Below, in pieces: positions 37,500-46,311 of a stretch of 64,000 bases of DNA. The stretch is from contig DDEW01000015.1 of NCBI GenBank assembly GCA_002336935.1, positions 17,014-81,013 of the forward strand, read 5' to 3'. Within the stretch, counting starts at the first letter, position 1. Each line of letters begins with the position of its first letter. Under the pieces are notes generated by a model, which saw only the letters and a program-made list of their open reading frames with translations, ran no database searches and was not told where the DNA came from. The position numbers and the translations under genes were made by a program. This DNA is from Candidatus Saccharibacteria bacterium UBA1944. Its GTDB lineage: Bacteria; Patescibacteriota; Saccharimonadia; Saccharimonadales; Saccharimonadaceae.

Positions 37500-40400
37500 A
37501 TGAAGATAAACAGATTAGAGCGAAGCGGTTTTCGCAGGACACTTCAGCGTCTTAGGACACTTGTGTTTGCCCATCGATTTTCGCGGCGACAATTGCTATT
37601 CAGTGCCGGGGGTATCGTAGTAATAGGGCTGCTTGCCTATGCAGCCTGGTGGCTGTGGGCACCAGCATCATATGAGCTGCATACCGCGAACTCTCTTTTG
37701 CCCCGTATTCCAAATAGTATGGCGCAGCGCTTAGTATTTGATGCAAAGAAGAAGCTCTACAGCTTCGACAATGGCCGCCCACAACCAAGCAACGAGCAAG
37801 CAGGCACGTTCGCTCAGATCCAAACCACTGCCCACCAAGATGCCAGCAAAGGCGTAACGGTCACAGACCCCACAACCAACACAAGCTTCACCATGAAGCC
37901 TCTCTTTTCAACTGCATCAGCAAAGCAGCAAAAGGGCCATATTATCTATCCGCTTTCCAGTCGCGATGGGTGGCTCGTCTATAGCGTTCAGGGCACTGGT
38001 CTAAAGGAAGACATTGTGCTCAATAAAAAAGGCAGCGACACGCGATCGTTTAGCTATCGCCTTGAACTAGGCAACGCACTATCTGCAAAACTTGAACGTG
38101 ACGGAAGCGTGGGCATTTATGGCAATACCGTACTTTCGGGAAACATTGTCGCTCAAACCAGTGCTGACGCTGCGCTCCTTGAAAAAGCGCGGAGTAATGC
38201 CGATAAGTCAACGCTTCTATTCCGTATACCAAAACCATACGTTATAGAATCAAGTAACCGTGCATCCTCTATTCATAGCTCTTTTTCGTTGCAAGGTACT
38301 ACCCTAACTCTCACTGTTACTGGGTTAAAAAACGCTCGCTATCCCCTTTCTATCGACCCAAGTATTTACGTGGCGTCGGCCCAACAATTTATGTTCGGCA
38401 ACAACGAGACGAATATTAACTTCAACGTTGAGAATAGTCTGATAGAAAAAGGCCGAACAACAGGTGCCCGATTCGATAGCTGGAATCCTACAACAAGCTT
38501 GCCCGTTGCCAGCTGGGGCGGCAGCACGGTTGCGGCAGGAGGGTACATTTACACGATTGGGGGCACATCATTTAACGGGCAGATATTCAACACTCAAGGC
38601 ACCGCTACACTTACTGTTCCCAGTGGTGTCACCAGTCTCAGCTTCAAAGCCTGGGGTGGTGGTGGTGGTGGTGGCGGCGGTGGCAACAGCGGGATTGGTG
38701 GAGCTGGGGGCGGTGGTGGCTATACAGCAGGTACCCTTACCGTAACACCCGGTGAAACGCTGACAGTTTACGTAGGTGGTGGCGGTATCGGTGGCTCATT
38801 CAGCAGCGGAGGATCGGACGCTGGTGGTGGTGGCGGTGGTGGCGGCTACTCAAGCCTCTACCGAAACACGACGCCGCTAACCGTAGCAGCAGGTGGAGCC
38901 GGGGGCGGTGGCGCCCGCGTTGCAACAACCGGCGGGGCTGGTGGCGCCGGGGGCGGAGCAAATGGAATTAATGGTAGTACTGTTGGTAACGGTGGCGGTG
39001 GTGGCGGAGCTTCCCCTACTGCTGGCGGAAGCGGCGGGAGCGGCGGCAATAACCCAGGATCAGCAGGAACATCACTTGCCGGAGGAGCTGGGGCTGATGG
39101 TCGCTCAAGCGCCGGTGCTGACGGCAGCGGTGCGGCTGGTGGCTTGGCGACTGGTGCAGATGGTGGCCAGCCAAACATTAATACTACCCGCCCAGGCGGC
39201 GGTGGTGGAGCTGCAGGTTGGTATGGTGGTGGAGGCGGTGGCTCCACCACAAGCGCGAATGGTAACGCTGGTGGTGGCGGTGGTGGTGGCTCAAGCTATA
39301 TTGTTGCCGGGGCAACGAGCACCGCAAATACTTCGGGCACAGGCATAGCACCAGGCAATGCAACTGATGCGTTTCGAGGAACGGCAGGTGGTGGTGGTAC
39401 TGGCGGACCTGCTCTATCGGGCAAAGGTGTCGATGGCAATAATGGGTTGGTCGTTGTTACCTTCGGTGCAGGAGCGACTAAAGTGTCTTCCGCCGTAAAC
39501 TGGGCACAGTTCAACACATCTACTGGTACGATTGATAGCGCAAACCCAGGCAATGGGGCTTGTAGTGGCTGGTGTACAACAAGCGCATACAACCTTCCCT
39601 CGGCACGCACTAATTTTTCTATGGTTGCTTATAACGGGTACCTTTATGTGCTGGGCGGTATTGATGAATCTGGCACACGGACTAACACCGTATATGTTGC
39701 AAAATTGGGTGCAAATGGCGAGCCACAACTGTGGCATCCAACTGACACGAATAAAAATAATTGGGTGTATTGGTACCAAGACGCCAACCTGAGTTCCATA
39801 CGATCAGATAGTGCAGCAGTAGCCTATAATAATCGCCTTTACCTTCTTGGTGGTCGCTCAACAGGCGGCACACCTACCAACACGGTAGAACTTGCCTCCA
39901 TCAATGCCAATGGCACACTCACGAGCTGGACAACGAGTGCAACGCTGCCTACTAATGTATATGGCCACAGTGCCCAAGTATACAATGACCGTCTATACGT
40001 ATTAGGGGGTGCGGCCTCAGTCGGCAGTGCGCCAACCGGTAATGTGACATATAACAAACTGAATGCAGATGGCACGTTAAACACATGGACGAGTACTACG
40101 GCCTTTGCGCCAGGAAGGATGAGTGTTGGGGGTAATATATCAGTAGTATGGGGGGCCTATATGTATGTCTCCGGTGGCTGCTCTGCTGTCAATGCGAGTG
40201 GATTTTGTACCACAATTGAATCAGGCGCTGAAGTATCAAGTATCAACGCCGATGGCAGTATTGATGTGTGGAACGATATGGCGGGTGTTAGCAGCCAACG
40301 AATGGGCGCTGGGCTTATCACCTGGCGTGATCGTATTTATACAATAGGCGGTTGTTCAGCGCAAAACACTACCACAGGTGATTGTAATACCTCTATACTC

Positions 40401-43088
40401 AACTCAATCTTCTACGGAACTATTAACCAGGACGGCGATGCGTCAACCGTTAGTCAGACCGTCGCTGCAGGAACGGCGCCTTGTAATGGAGCTACTCCAT
40501 CTAGCTGTAATATGCCCGGTACAACCTACATTGGCAATATGCTCAACGCATCAATTATCACGAATGGCTACCTTTACATTATCGGTGGATGCCTAAGTAA
40601 CACTTGCGCCAGCACAAGTACAAACACTGCATACGCTGCCATATCATCTACTGGTGTTATGACAGCACCAACCTGCAACGCTCCCAATACACTTCGCGGC
40701 AACATATGGTGCGTCGACACAACCAATACTATTCCGGGCGGCATTGCTGCGGCTGCACCAATCATCTTCAACAATAGACTCTATCTTGTGGGGGGTCTGG
40801 ATGGCGGCGGCAACACCGACACGCTTTACCGTACAACACTAAACACCGATGGGAGCCTAGGCGGCGCATGGCAAACGCAAACGCTGAGCGGGCTGGGCGT
40901 AAATAACGTTTCATACCTTTATGCGTACGCTCGTGCGAATCCAGCCGATGCGACTAACAACCCTGGTAACTTATTCATATTTGGTGGGTGTACATCGTCG
41001 AGCAACATGGGTTGCACTAGCTACTCACCCAATGTGTATAAGTGCAATATTCAATCAGCCGGAGCTATTGCCGGGTGCACAACCAGTGGCCAACAGCAAA
41101 TTGGAACTATTTCTGGGGCTACCGGATCTGGCATAGGTATTATGAGTGGCACAGTATACGCAAACTACGTCTACCTCATAGGAGGCGTCGCACCTGGCCT
41201 GGTGGATATGAAGTCTGTACGTTATGCCCGTATCGACAATAACAATAATATTGTCGCCGTATCAGGTAATTCGTGGCTGCAATCCCCCAATGAAATGGCT
41301 GTTGGGCGTCGCCGCTCAGCTGCCTTTGGGTACAATGGCTACATCTACGCAGTTGGTGGTTATGAAGCTATCACTGGTGTGCTCGCCGATATTGAATTCA
41401 TAAAGGTCAACGTGAGCGACGGCAGCCTGGGATCAGCAACGGATGGCTGGCATGTGTCTGCGGTCCAAATCAATCAGCGCTGGGGATTAACCGTGCCCGT
41501 ATCAAACTCATTTGCCTATGTCATTGGTGGCTGTACCGATGGCGCAAGCCCAAGCTGCAATACGGGAGGGCCCACCAACGTTATCCAAACCTTCCAGGTC
41601 TACAACAATGACAGTGGTGCACCCGCCGGGTATACGAATGCCAATAGCTATACAACCAATCAATCTCGCATCGGCGGCAGCAGTACCATCCTTAATGGGC
41701 ATCTATTCATGGCGGGCGGATGCACTGGCGCAACCGATTGTACCAATGCGGTTGCAACGGTATCTTCAGCCCCACTCACGACAAATGGCAACGTCGGTAC
41801 ATGGACCGATCAAGCCTCGCTGCCTGCGGTACGAGGTTGGGGTAAATTACTGGCAGTAGGCAATACGCTCTACTACATTGGCGGCCAAGACAGTAGCGGA
41901 GCTAATCAGACGACTGTTTACTATACCGTTCCATCAGGGGGTACTATATCATCTTGGTCGACGGCAACCAATGGCATACCAAACGCACGGAGTCGATTCG
42001 GCGCGGCGTCGTGGAATAACCGCCTCTATATAGTCGGTGGCCAAGGGAGCGGTACGGGATGCAATGCCAGCAATGTCTGTAACTCTGTATATGTCAGTCC
42101 GGCTCTTCCCAGCGGGGGTAATATTTCCAGCGCTTGGTCAACGGCGAGTAGCTCTTTCACTACGCCTCGTAGCGGCGTATCGGCTGTTGCCTATGCAAAC
42201 AATTTATATCTGTTTGGTGGATTTGACGGTACAAACTATTTGAGCGATTCACAGTATTCTAAGCTCGACACCGTACGCACCGATGGCTCGACGCCTACGG
42301 GGGATGCAGGAACATGGAGCCGCAGTGAAAGCATGCCTATACCAATGAGTCAATCAGATGCATTTGCTGCCAATGGCTATATCTATGTTATGGGGGGACG
42401 CAGCAATGCAACCACCTGTGACCCCGCTACACTCGTTACACCTGTGAGTGCCAACACGACGATTGCAAGTGGCAATAACCCAACTGGTATTGGCGCATGG
42501 TACGAAACCAACCAGCGATTTACAGGTGCGCGCTATGGTGCAGCAGCAGCCTACTCGGATGGAAAGGCCTATATCCTCGGGGGAGGATGCGGCACATCGC
42601 TCACCTATCCTACTGCTGCCAGCACCGTGCAGCAAACCACTCTCCTTTCGCAACCACAGGTAGCAAAGTACTCTATCATGATGGATACAGATAGTAACGT
42701 CTTTCCGACAAGCTGGTTACTCAATGGACTCGATAATTCAATTGGAGCCCGCTGGAGATTAAAATATCGATCGCAGGCAACCTGCGTTGCTATGACGACA
42801 TGGGGCCAAGAAACAGTTCATGGTGATGTAACACTCGGGCTTCCAGGCAGCTTCATTCCAAAAGATACGAGCGGTAACAATACGAACTGTGGTGCCCGCT
42901 ATTACTATTTCAATGTCACCGTCGACAGTTCACAAGCATTCGGCTATCCAGACGATGTCACCCGCGGACCGACAATTGCCGACCTAACGCTGCAATTCAC
43001 TGCCGATCCAAGTAAGCGGCTTATGCACGGTCGAACATTTACGGGTGGCTTACAGCAACCGCTTGACACACCTTATTACCAACAATAA
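37500..43088 (+). CDS. Giant membrane-anchored kelch-repeat protein with Gly-rich insert
   Basis: 1862 residues: one TM helix (~34-56), a ~290-residue beta-domain, then about 18 kelch motifs ending in variants of Y-x-Y-x-x-G-G (for example YLYVLGG, RLYLLGG, NLFIFGG, KAYILGG), enough for two or three beta-propellers. Many blades carry a GGC...C pair, suggesting disulfide-stapled blades. A ~300-residue Gly-rich domain is inserted into the first kelch motif (nt ~38583-39480). The C-terminal ~160 residues form a separate Cys-containing domain. It is anchored with the bulk outside; a role in attachment is inferred. Confidence 0.8.
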   Translation: MKINRLERSGFRRTLQRLRTLVFAHRFSRRQLLFSAGGIVVIGLLAYAAWWLWAPASYELHTANSLLPRIPNSMAQRLVFDAKKKLYSFDNGRPQPSNEQAGTFAQIQTTAHQDASKGVTVTDPTTNTSFTMKPLFSTASAKQQKGHIIYPLSSRDGWLVYSVQGTGLKEDIVLNKKGSDTRSFSYRLELGNALSAKLERDGSVGIYGNTVLSGNIVAQTSADAALLEKARSNADKSTLLFRIPKPYVIESSNRASSIHSSFSLQGTTLTLTVTGLKNARYPLSIDPSIYVASAQQFMFGNNETNINFNVENSLIEKGRTTGARFDSWNPTTSLPVASWGGSTVAAGGYIYTIGGTSFNGQIFNTQGTATLTVPSGVTSLSFKAWGGGGGGGGGGNSGIGGAGGGGGYTAGTLTVTPGETLTVYVGGGGIGGSFSSGGSDAGGGGGGGGYSSLYRNTTPLTVAAGGAGGGGARVATTGGAGGAGGGANGINGSTVGNGGGGGGASPTAGGSGGSGGNNPGSAGTSLAGGAGADGRSSAGADGSGAAGGLATGADGGQPNINTTRPGGGGGAAGWYGGGGGGSTTSANGNAGGGGGGGSSYIVAGATSTANTSGTGIAPGNATDAFRGTAGGGGTGGPALSGKGVDGNNGLVVVTFGAGATKVSSAVNWAQFNTSTGTIDSANPGNGACSGWCTTSAYNLPSARTNFSMVAYNGYLYVLGGIDESGTRTNTVYVAKLGANGEPQLWHPTDTNKNNWVYWYQDANLSSIRSDSAAVAYNNRLYLLGGRSTGGTPTNTVELASINANGTLTSWTTSATLPTNVYGHSAQVYNDRLYVLGGAASVGSAPTGNVTYNKLNADGTLNTWTSTTAFAPGRMSVGGNISVVWGAYMYVSGGCSAVNASGFCTTIESGAEVSSINADGSIDVWNDMAGVSSQRMGAGLITWRDRIYTIGGCSAQNTTTGDCNTSILNSIFYGTINQDGDASTVSQTVAAGTAPCNGATPSSCNMPGTTYIGNMLNASIITNGYLYIIGGCLSNTCASTSTNTAYAAISSTGVMTAPTCNAPNTLRGNIWCVDTTNTIPGGIAAAAPIIFNNRLYLVGGLDGGGNTDTLYRTTLNTDGSLGGAWQTQTLSGLGVNNVSYLYAYARANPADATNNPGNLFIFGGCTSSSNMGCTSYSPNVYKCNIQSAGAIAGCTTSGQQQIGTISGATGSGIGIMSGTVYANYVYLIGGVAPGLVDMKSVRYARIDNNNNIVAVSGNSWLQSPNEMAVGRRRSAAFGYNGYIYAVGGYEAITGVLADIEFIKVNVSDGSLGSATDGWHVSAVQINQRWGLTVPVSNSFAYVIGGCTDGASPSCNTGGPTNVIQTFQVYNNDSGAPAGYTNANSYTTNQSRIGGSSTILNGHLFMAGGCTGATDCTNAVATVSSAPLTTNGNVGTWTDQASLPAVRGWGKLLAVGNTLYYIGGQDSSGANQTTVYYTVPSGGTISSWSTATNGIPNARSRFGAASWNNRLYIVGGQGSGTGCNASNVCNSVYVSPALPSGGNISSAWSTASSSFTTPRSGVSAVAYANNLYLFGGFDGTNYLSDSQYSKLDTVRTDGSTPTGDAGTWSRSESMPIPMSQSDAFAANGYIYVMGGRSNATTCDPATLVTPVSANTTIASGNNPTGIGAWYETNQRFTGARYGAAAAYSDGKAYILGGGCGTSLTYPTAASTVQQTTLLSQPQVAKYSIMMDTDSNVFPTSWLLNGLDNSIGARWRLKYRSQATCVAMTTWGQETVHGDVTLGLPGSFIPKDTSGNNTNCGARYYYFNVTVDSSQAFGYPDDVTRGPTIADLTLQFTADPSKRLMHGRTFTGGLQQPLDTPYYQQ
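38583..39480 (+). other. Gly-rich domain inserted within a kelch blade
   Basis: In-frame segment of ~300 codons dominated by GGT/GGC/GGA. It begins IFNTQGTATLTVPSGVTSL and ends VVVTFGAGA, the form of glycine-rich tail domains in fibre proteins. The kelch sequence stops at YIYTIGGTSFNGQ and resumes at VSSAVNWAQF, so the block splits one blade. Confidence 0.65.
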
Positions 43089-43100
43089 CTTACAAAAAAT

Positions 43101-43799
43101 ATGGATTTTAGCCCTCGCCGTCAACCACCTCCCCGTCACTCGCCCGCTCTAGAGCAAAGGCAGACTCCTCCTGCTTCGCCGCCCAACGCGGTACAGGTAG
43201 CTTCCAAACGGATAGCGCGGAGATCCCTGCTTTCGCGTAGTGTGTCACTCGTACGCCGCTTTAAGCTTACAAAGATGCGACTGATTGCGTTGGGCATCAT
43301 CCTCTTGCTCATTGGTATCGTAACCACTCTCAGCATCATACAATTCACCCAGCGGCGTACCCTTCCTAGCCAGCAGTCATCTACTCCTGGCTTGAAACGC
43401 TCTACTGGCTCCTTAGAAAAGGGCAAACCCGACTACCCCGTCTTCACCCCCAACGGCGCAAGCATCGATACTTTTGGCGGCTGGACACGAGTCAGTCCAC
43501 CAGATCGAGATGCAGTATATGCGTACACAGATACCCTTGGAGAAGCGCGCATTACTGTTAGCCAGCAACCGCTGCCCGACGGATTTAATGAAGATACCGA
43601 CGCCCAAGTTGAGCAACTTGCTGTGGGCTACAGTGCCACCGAGCACCTTACGGTCAATGGCACCACCGTCTACCTCGGCACCTCCGCTAAAGGCCCCCAG
43701 TCAGTCATCTTCACAAAATCCAAAACACTTATTCTCATCAAGTCAAGCGGACGGCTCTCTAACGCAGTATGGAGCTCCTATATTAGTTCGCTTCGCTAA
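43101..43799 (+). CDS. Single-pass membrane protein of the surface locus
   Basis: 232 residues: Pro/Arg-rich cytoplasmic N-terminus (~1-58), one TM helix (~60-82) and an outer alpha/beta domain of ~130 residues (YPVFTPNG to the C-terminus). It starts 12 nt after the kelch gene and is probably co-transcribed. No family recognised; the outer domain resembles small profilin-like lipoprotein folds only in length. Confidence 0.7.
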   Translation: MDFSPRRQPPPRHSPALEQRQTPPASPPNAVQVASKRIARRSLLSRSVSLVRRFKLTKMRLIALGIILLLIGIVTTLSIIQFTQRRTLPSQQSSTPGLKRSTGSLEKGKPDYPVFTPNGASIDTFGGWTRVSPPDRDAVYAYTDTLGEARITVSQQPLPDGFNEDTDAQVEQLAVGYSATEHLTVNGTTVYLGTSAKGPQSVIFTKSKTLILIKSSGRLSNAVWSSYISSLR

Positions 43800-43801
43800 G
43801 G

Positions 43802-44323
43802 CTACTCAACGATCAAATCACCGCGAACATAACCAGACTTTTCATTACGAGCACAGGTAATATTGACTGGCCATTTACCTTTTGGAACCCCCAAGTCAAC
43901 CTTCCAGCTCCAGCTTAATGAGCCATACTCATCAGCAATCTTTGGGACCAACCCAGTATCACCACTTTTTGCACCATTGTATAGCACTTCTACGCTACAC
44001 GCAGCTTGGGGCAATGTACTAATTTGCACCGATGAATTGGAGCCTGGTGCAACAGGCGACGTCAGTGCAGTAATCGATACACCAACTGGTTGATTGTCAG
44101 CGACTTTGACTGCTGGCTTTGGTGTATTTGTATACTTTGGCGTTGGTTTTGTGATAGTAACTGTGCTCGTTTGACCGTTGTACCAAACATAGAGCAAACC
44201 AGCTAACACTCCCAGAACGAGGAGGAACACAATAACCACTACCATCCTCCATGCAAACTTTTTTCGTCGAGCGCGCTGGCGCCCTTTATGAGATGCCGCA
44301 CTGCCTTTGAGTTCTTTGAGCAT
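43802..44323 (-). CDS. Single-pass membrane protein, unknown
   Basis: 173 residues: a basic N-terminus (GRQRARRKKF), one TM helix (~26-48), a Thr/Pro-rich linker and an Ig-like outer domain with two cysteines (AACSVEV and NITCARN) that could pair. It is convergent with the gene at 43101 (2-nt gap) and follows the gene at 44326 by 2 nt, forming an operon with it. Confidence 0.7.
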   Translation of the reverse strand: MLKELKGSAASHKGRQRARRKKFAWRMVVVIVFLLVLGVLAGLLYVWYNGQTSTVTITKPTPKYTNTPKPAVKVADNQPVGVSITALTSPVAPGSNSSVQISTLPQAACSVEVLYNGAKSGDTGLVPKIADEYGSLSWSWKVDLGVPKGKWPVNITCARNEKSGYVRGDLIVE

Positions 44324-44325
44324 CG

Positions 44326-44892
44326 CTATTTCTTATCTGCGTAGTATTTCTCGATTGACTGGCTAACTTTGCCATCTTTGGTAAGGTTCTCGTAGAACAA
44401 TACTTGCGCCTTATCGATAATCATCTGGTCATCTGGACCATGGACTTCGTTACCCAACTTGATCAGCTGAACATCCGAGTTCGCGGTGCTCGTTTTTTGA
44501 GGGTTCTTGGCATCTTCTTCAGCAGTCGATGTTTGTGCAGCCTGCAGATAAAAAATCTTATTCAGCTTATAAGTATTACCGCCAACCCGGCTAAGCTTGC
44601 CAAAGTATACCTGGCCATTTGTCAAAAAAACTGCCTGGTACTTGCCTCCGTCAATTAAACGGCTCATCATCAGTTCATTGTACCCAGCAATACCTCCCCA
44701 TAACGCGAGTCCAAACAAAAGAAGGCCGAGAACAATCCCCTTTTTCCCTTTGCTGGCATCTTTGAGCGAGCGTGGACTTTGGGGAACAACCGGTGGAGCG
44801 CTATGGTGAGCTGGTGCTTCGCTCGGACGTGGCTGCGGTGTTGGTTCACGATGAACTGGTTGTCGGCCGGAGCGGCCGGAAAATGAATCCAT
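44326..44892 (-). CDS. Single-pass membrane protein, unknown
   Basis: 188 residues: a Pro-rich N-terminus (~1-45), one TM helix (~52-70) and an outer domain starting KYQAVFLTNGQVYFGKLSRVGG, a phrase common in CPR membrane proteins of unknown role. The ATG at 44892 has SD GAGGGAG, and TATGAT ~30 nt upstream is the likely -10; the longer in-frame extension would cross that promoter. It shares a divergent promoter region with the PRPP synthetase gene. Confidence 0.75.
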   Translation of the reverse strand: MDSFSGRSGRQPVHREPTPQPRPSEAPAHHSAPPVVPQSPRSLKDASKGKKGIVLGLLLFGLALWGGIAGYNELMMSRLIDGGKYQAVFLTNGQVYFGKLSRVGGNTYKLNKIFYLQAAQTSTAEEDAKNPQKTSTANSDVQLIKLGNEVHGPDDQMIIDKAQVLFYENLTKDGKVSQSIEKYYADKK

Positions 44893-45030
44893 TACTATTC
44901 TCCCTCTTACTTTGTAGCTATCATACCATAAGAGGGATGCGGGCGCCATTGCTATAGGGGGGTCTATCACGTCAAAACGCATTGACTAAGTGTTATCAAA
45001 ACACTATTATTTATTTGCTATACTGTAGGT

Positions 45031-46017
45031 ATGAGAGAACGCAAACTACGAAGCAGTGCACAAATTTTAACCGGCAGTTACGATCCAGAATTTGCCGCTA
45101 ACGTGGCCTCACACCTTGGCACCCATACCGGTGACGTCAAGTTAACTCGTTTTGCTAACACCGAACTCAAGGCAGAGGTTCCCACCGTACGTGGCGATCA
45201 TGTGTTCGTCATTCAGTCTCATGGTGCTCCAGTTAACGAAACCCTCATGGAGCAAGCCGCAATCATTAATGCGGCGCGGCGAGCATCTGCCCGTGATGTA
45301 ACGGCCGTTGTCCCCTATCGTGGATATGGGCGCGCTGACCGACCCGACAATTCGCACGAATCATATATGGGGCCGCTTGCCATGCGCATTCTCGAATCTG
45401 CAGGTGCGAATCGTATTATTGAGGTTGATCCCCATGCCGGGCAATCAGCTGGTTTTTTGCGCGACGTTACCACCGAGTACACATCAATCCCCAGCTACCC
45501 GGCAATCCAGGAATACATTCGCGAAAATATTCTTGAGGCCCAAAGCCCTCACGAAGTCGTTATTGTCTCACCCGACTCAGGTCGAGCCAAGCTTAACCGT
45601 CGCTATGCTGAATACTTCCAAAAGCCCCGTGCTATTGTCGATAAAATTCGAACCGGCACCAACCGTGCCGAGGTGATGACTGTCATTGGTCAAGTTGCTG
45701 GTATGCGTTGTGTCATGATTGACGATATGATCGACACCGCCGGCACTATTGTCGAGGGTGCTCAGGCACTCCGCAACTTAGGTGCCGAAGAAGTTACTAT
45801 TATCGCAACCCACGGTATCTTTTCTGACCCAGCCATTGAACGCCTCGCGCGCGCCAAGGCTGAAGGCATTGTAAGTCGCATAGCCGTGAGCGACACCCTA
45901 CGTCTACCTGCCGATACACCAGACGGACTTATTGATACGATTAGTGTTGCACCGCTCGTTGGCAATGCTATCCGCAAGGTATTTAACGACGAATCAGTCT
46001 CTGGCATGTTCCGTTAA
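45031..46017 (+). CDS. prs: Ribose-phosphate pyrophosphokinase (PRPP synthetase)
   Basis: 328-residue enzyme making PRPP from ribose 5-phosphate and ATP for nucleotide synthesis. The PRPP-binding motif MIDDMIDTAGTI is intact, as is the catalytic-region VDPHAGQSAGF. The usual Y-x-R-Q-D-R segment is YGRADRP, with Gln replaced by Ala, and the following 'PRPPITA' segment is not conserved, marking a divergent branch. TATACT 6 nt before the ATG indicates a leaderless transcript. Confidence 0.92.
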   Translation: MRERKLRSSAQILTGSYDPEFAANVASHLGTHTGDVKLTRFANTELKAEVPTVRGDHVFVIQSHGAPVNETLMEQAAIINAARRASARDVTAVVPYRGYGRADRPDNSHESYMGPLAMRILESAGANRIIEVDPHAGQSAGFLRDVTTEYTSIPSYPAIQEYIRENILEAQSPHEVVIVSPDSGRAKLNRRYAEYFQKPRAIVDKIRTGTNRAEVMTVIGQVAGMRCVMIDDMIDTAGTIVEGAQALRNLGAEEVTIIATHGIFSDPAIERLARAKAEGIVSRIAVSDTLRLPADTPDGLIDTISVAPLVGNAIRKVFNDESVSGMFR

Positions 46018-46046
46018 CCGCATATCGCTTGTGGTATGCTAGGTAT

Positions 46047-46310
46047 ATGGATACCACTACCCTCCAGTCACTGCTTGGCGGCGATTCCTCAAGTGTATCG
46101 TTGTTCGACCCTACCAAGCTACTCGAGCCACTCATGCCATTCATCATCACGTTTACTGTATTGAGTGCAGCCATTACTGTACTGTACTTGGTGAGCGTCG
46201 TGCAAAAATGGCGGGCTAACAACGCCATCATTGAAATTCGTAATATTCTTCGCGAGATGAATTCCCGTGACAAACCTACCAATCCGCCAGAAACAACTCC
46301 AGCCGAGTAG
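46047..46310 (+). CDS. Small single-pass membrane protein
   Basis: 87 residues with one TM helix (~30-52) and a charged C-terminal helix (WRANNAIIEIRNILREMNSRD). TATGCT lies 6 nt before the ATG at 46047 (leaderless), which decides the start. No family recognised; the shape suggests a membrane-tethered coiled coil. It converges on the histidine kinase gene with 1 nt between the stops. Confidence 0.7.
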   Translation: MDTTTLQSLLGGDSSSVSLFDPTKLLEPLMPFIITFTVLSAAITVLYLVSVVQKWRANNAIIEIRNILREMNSRDKPTNPPETTPAE

Positions 46311-46311
46311 G

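Noticed and set aside
38858..39348. Long alternative-frame and antisense ORFs (Pro- and Ala/Val-rich) in the kelch gene
   Set aside because: They are shadows of GGT/GGC repeats; such repeats contain no stop codons in several frames.
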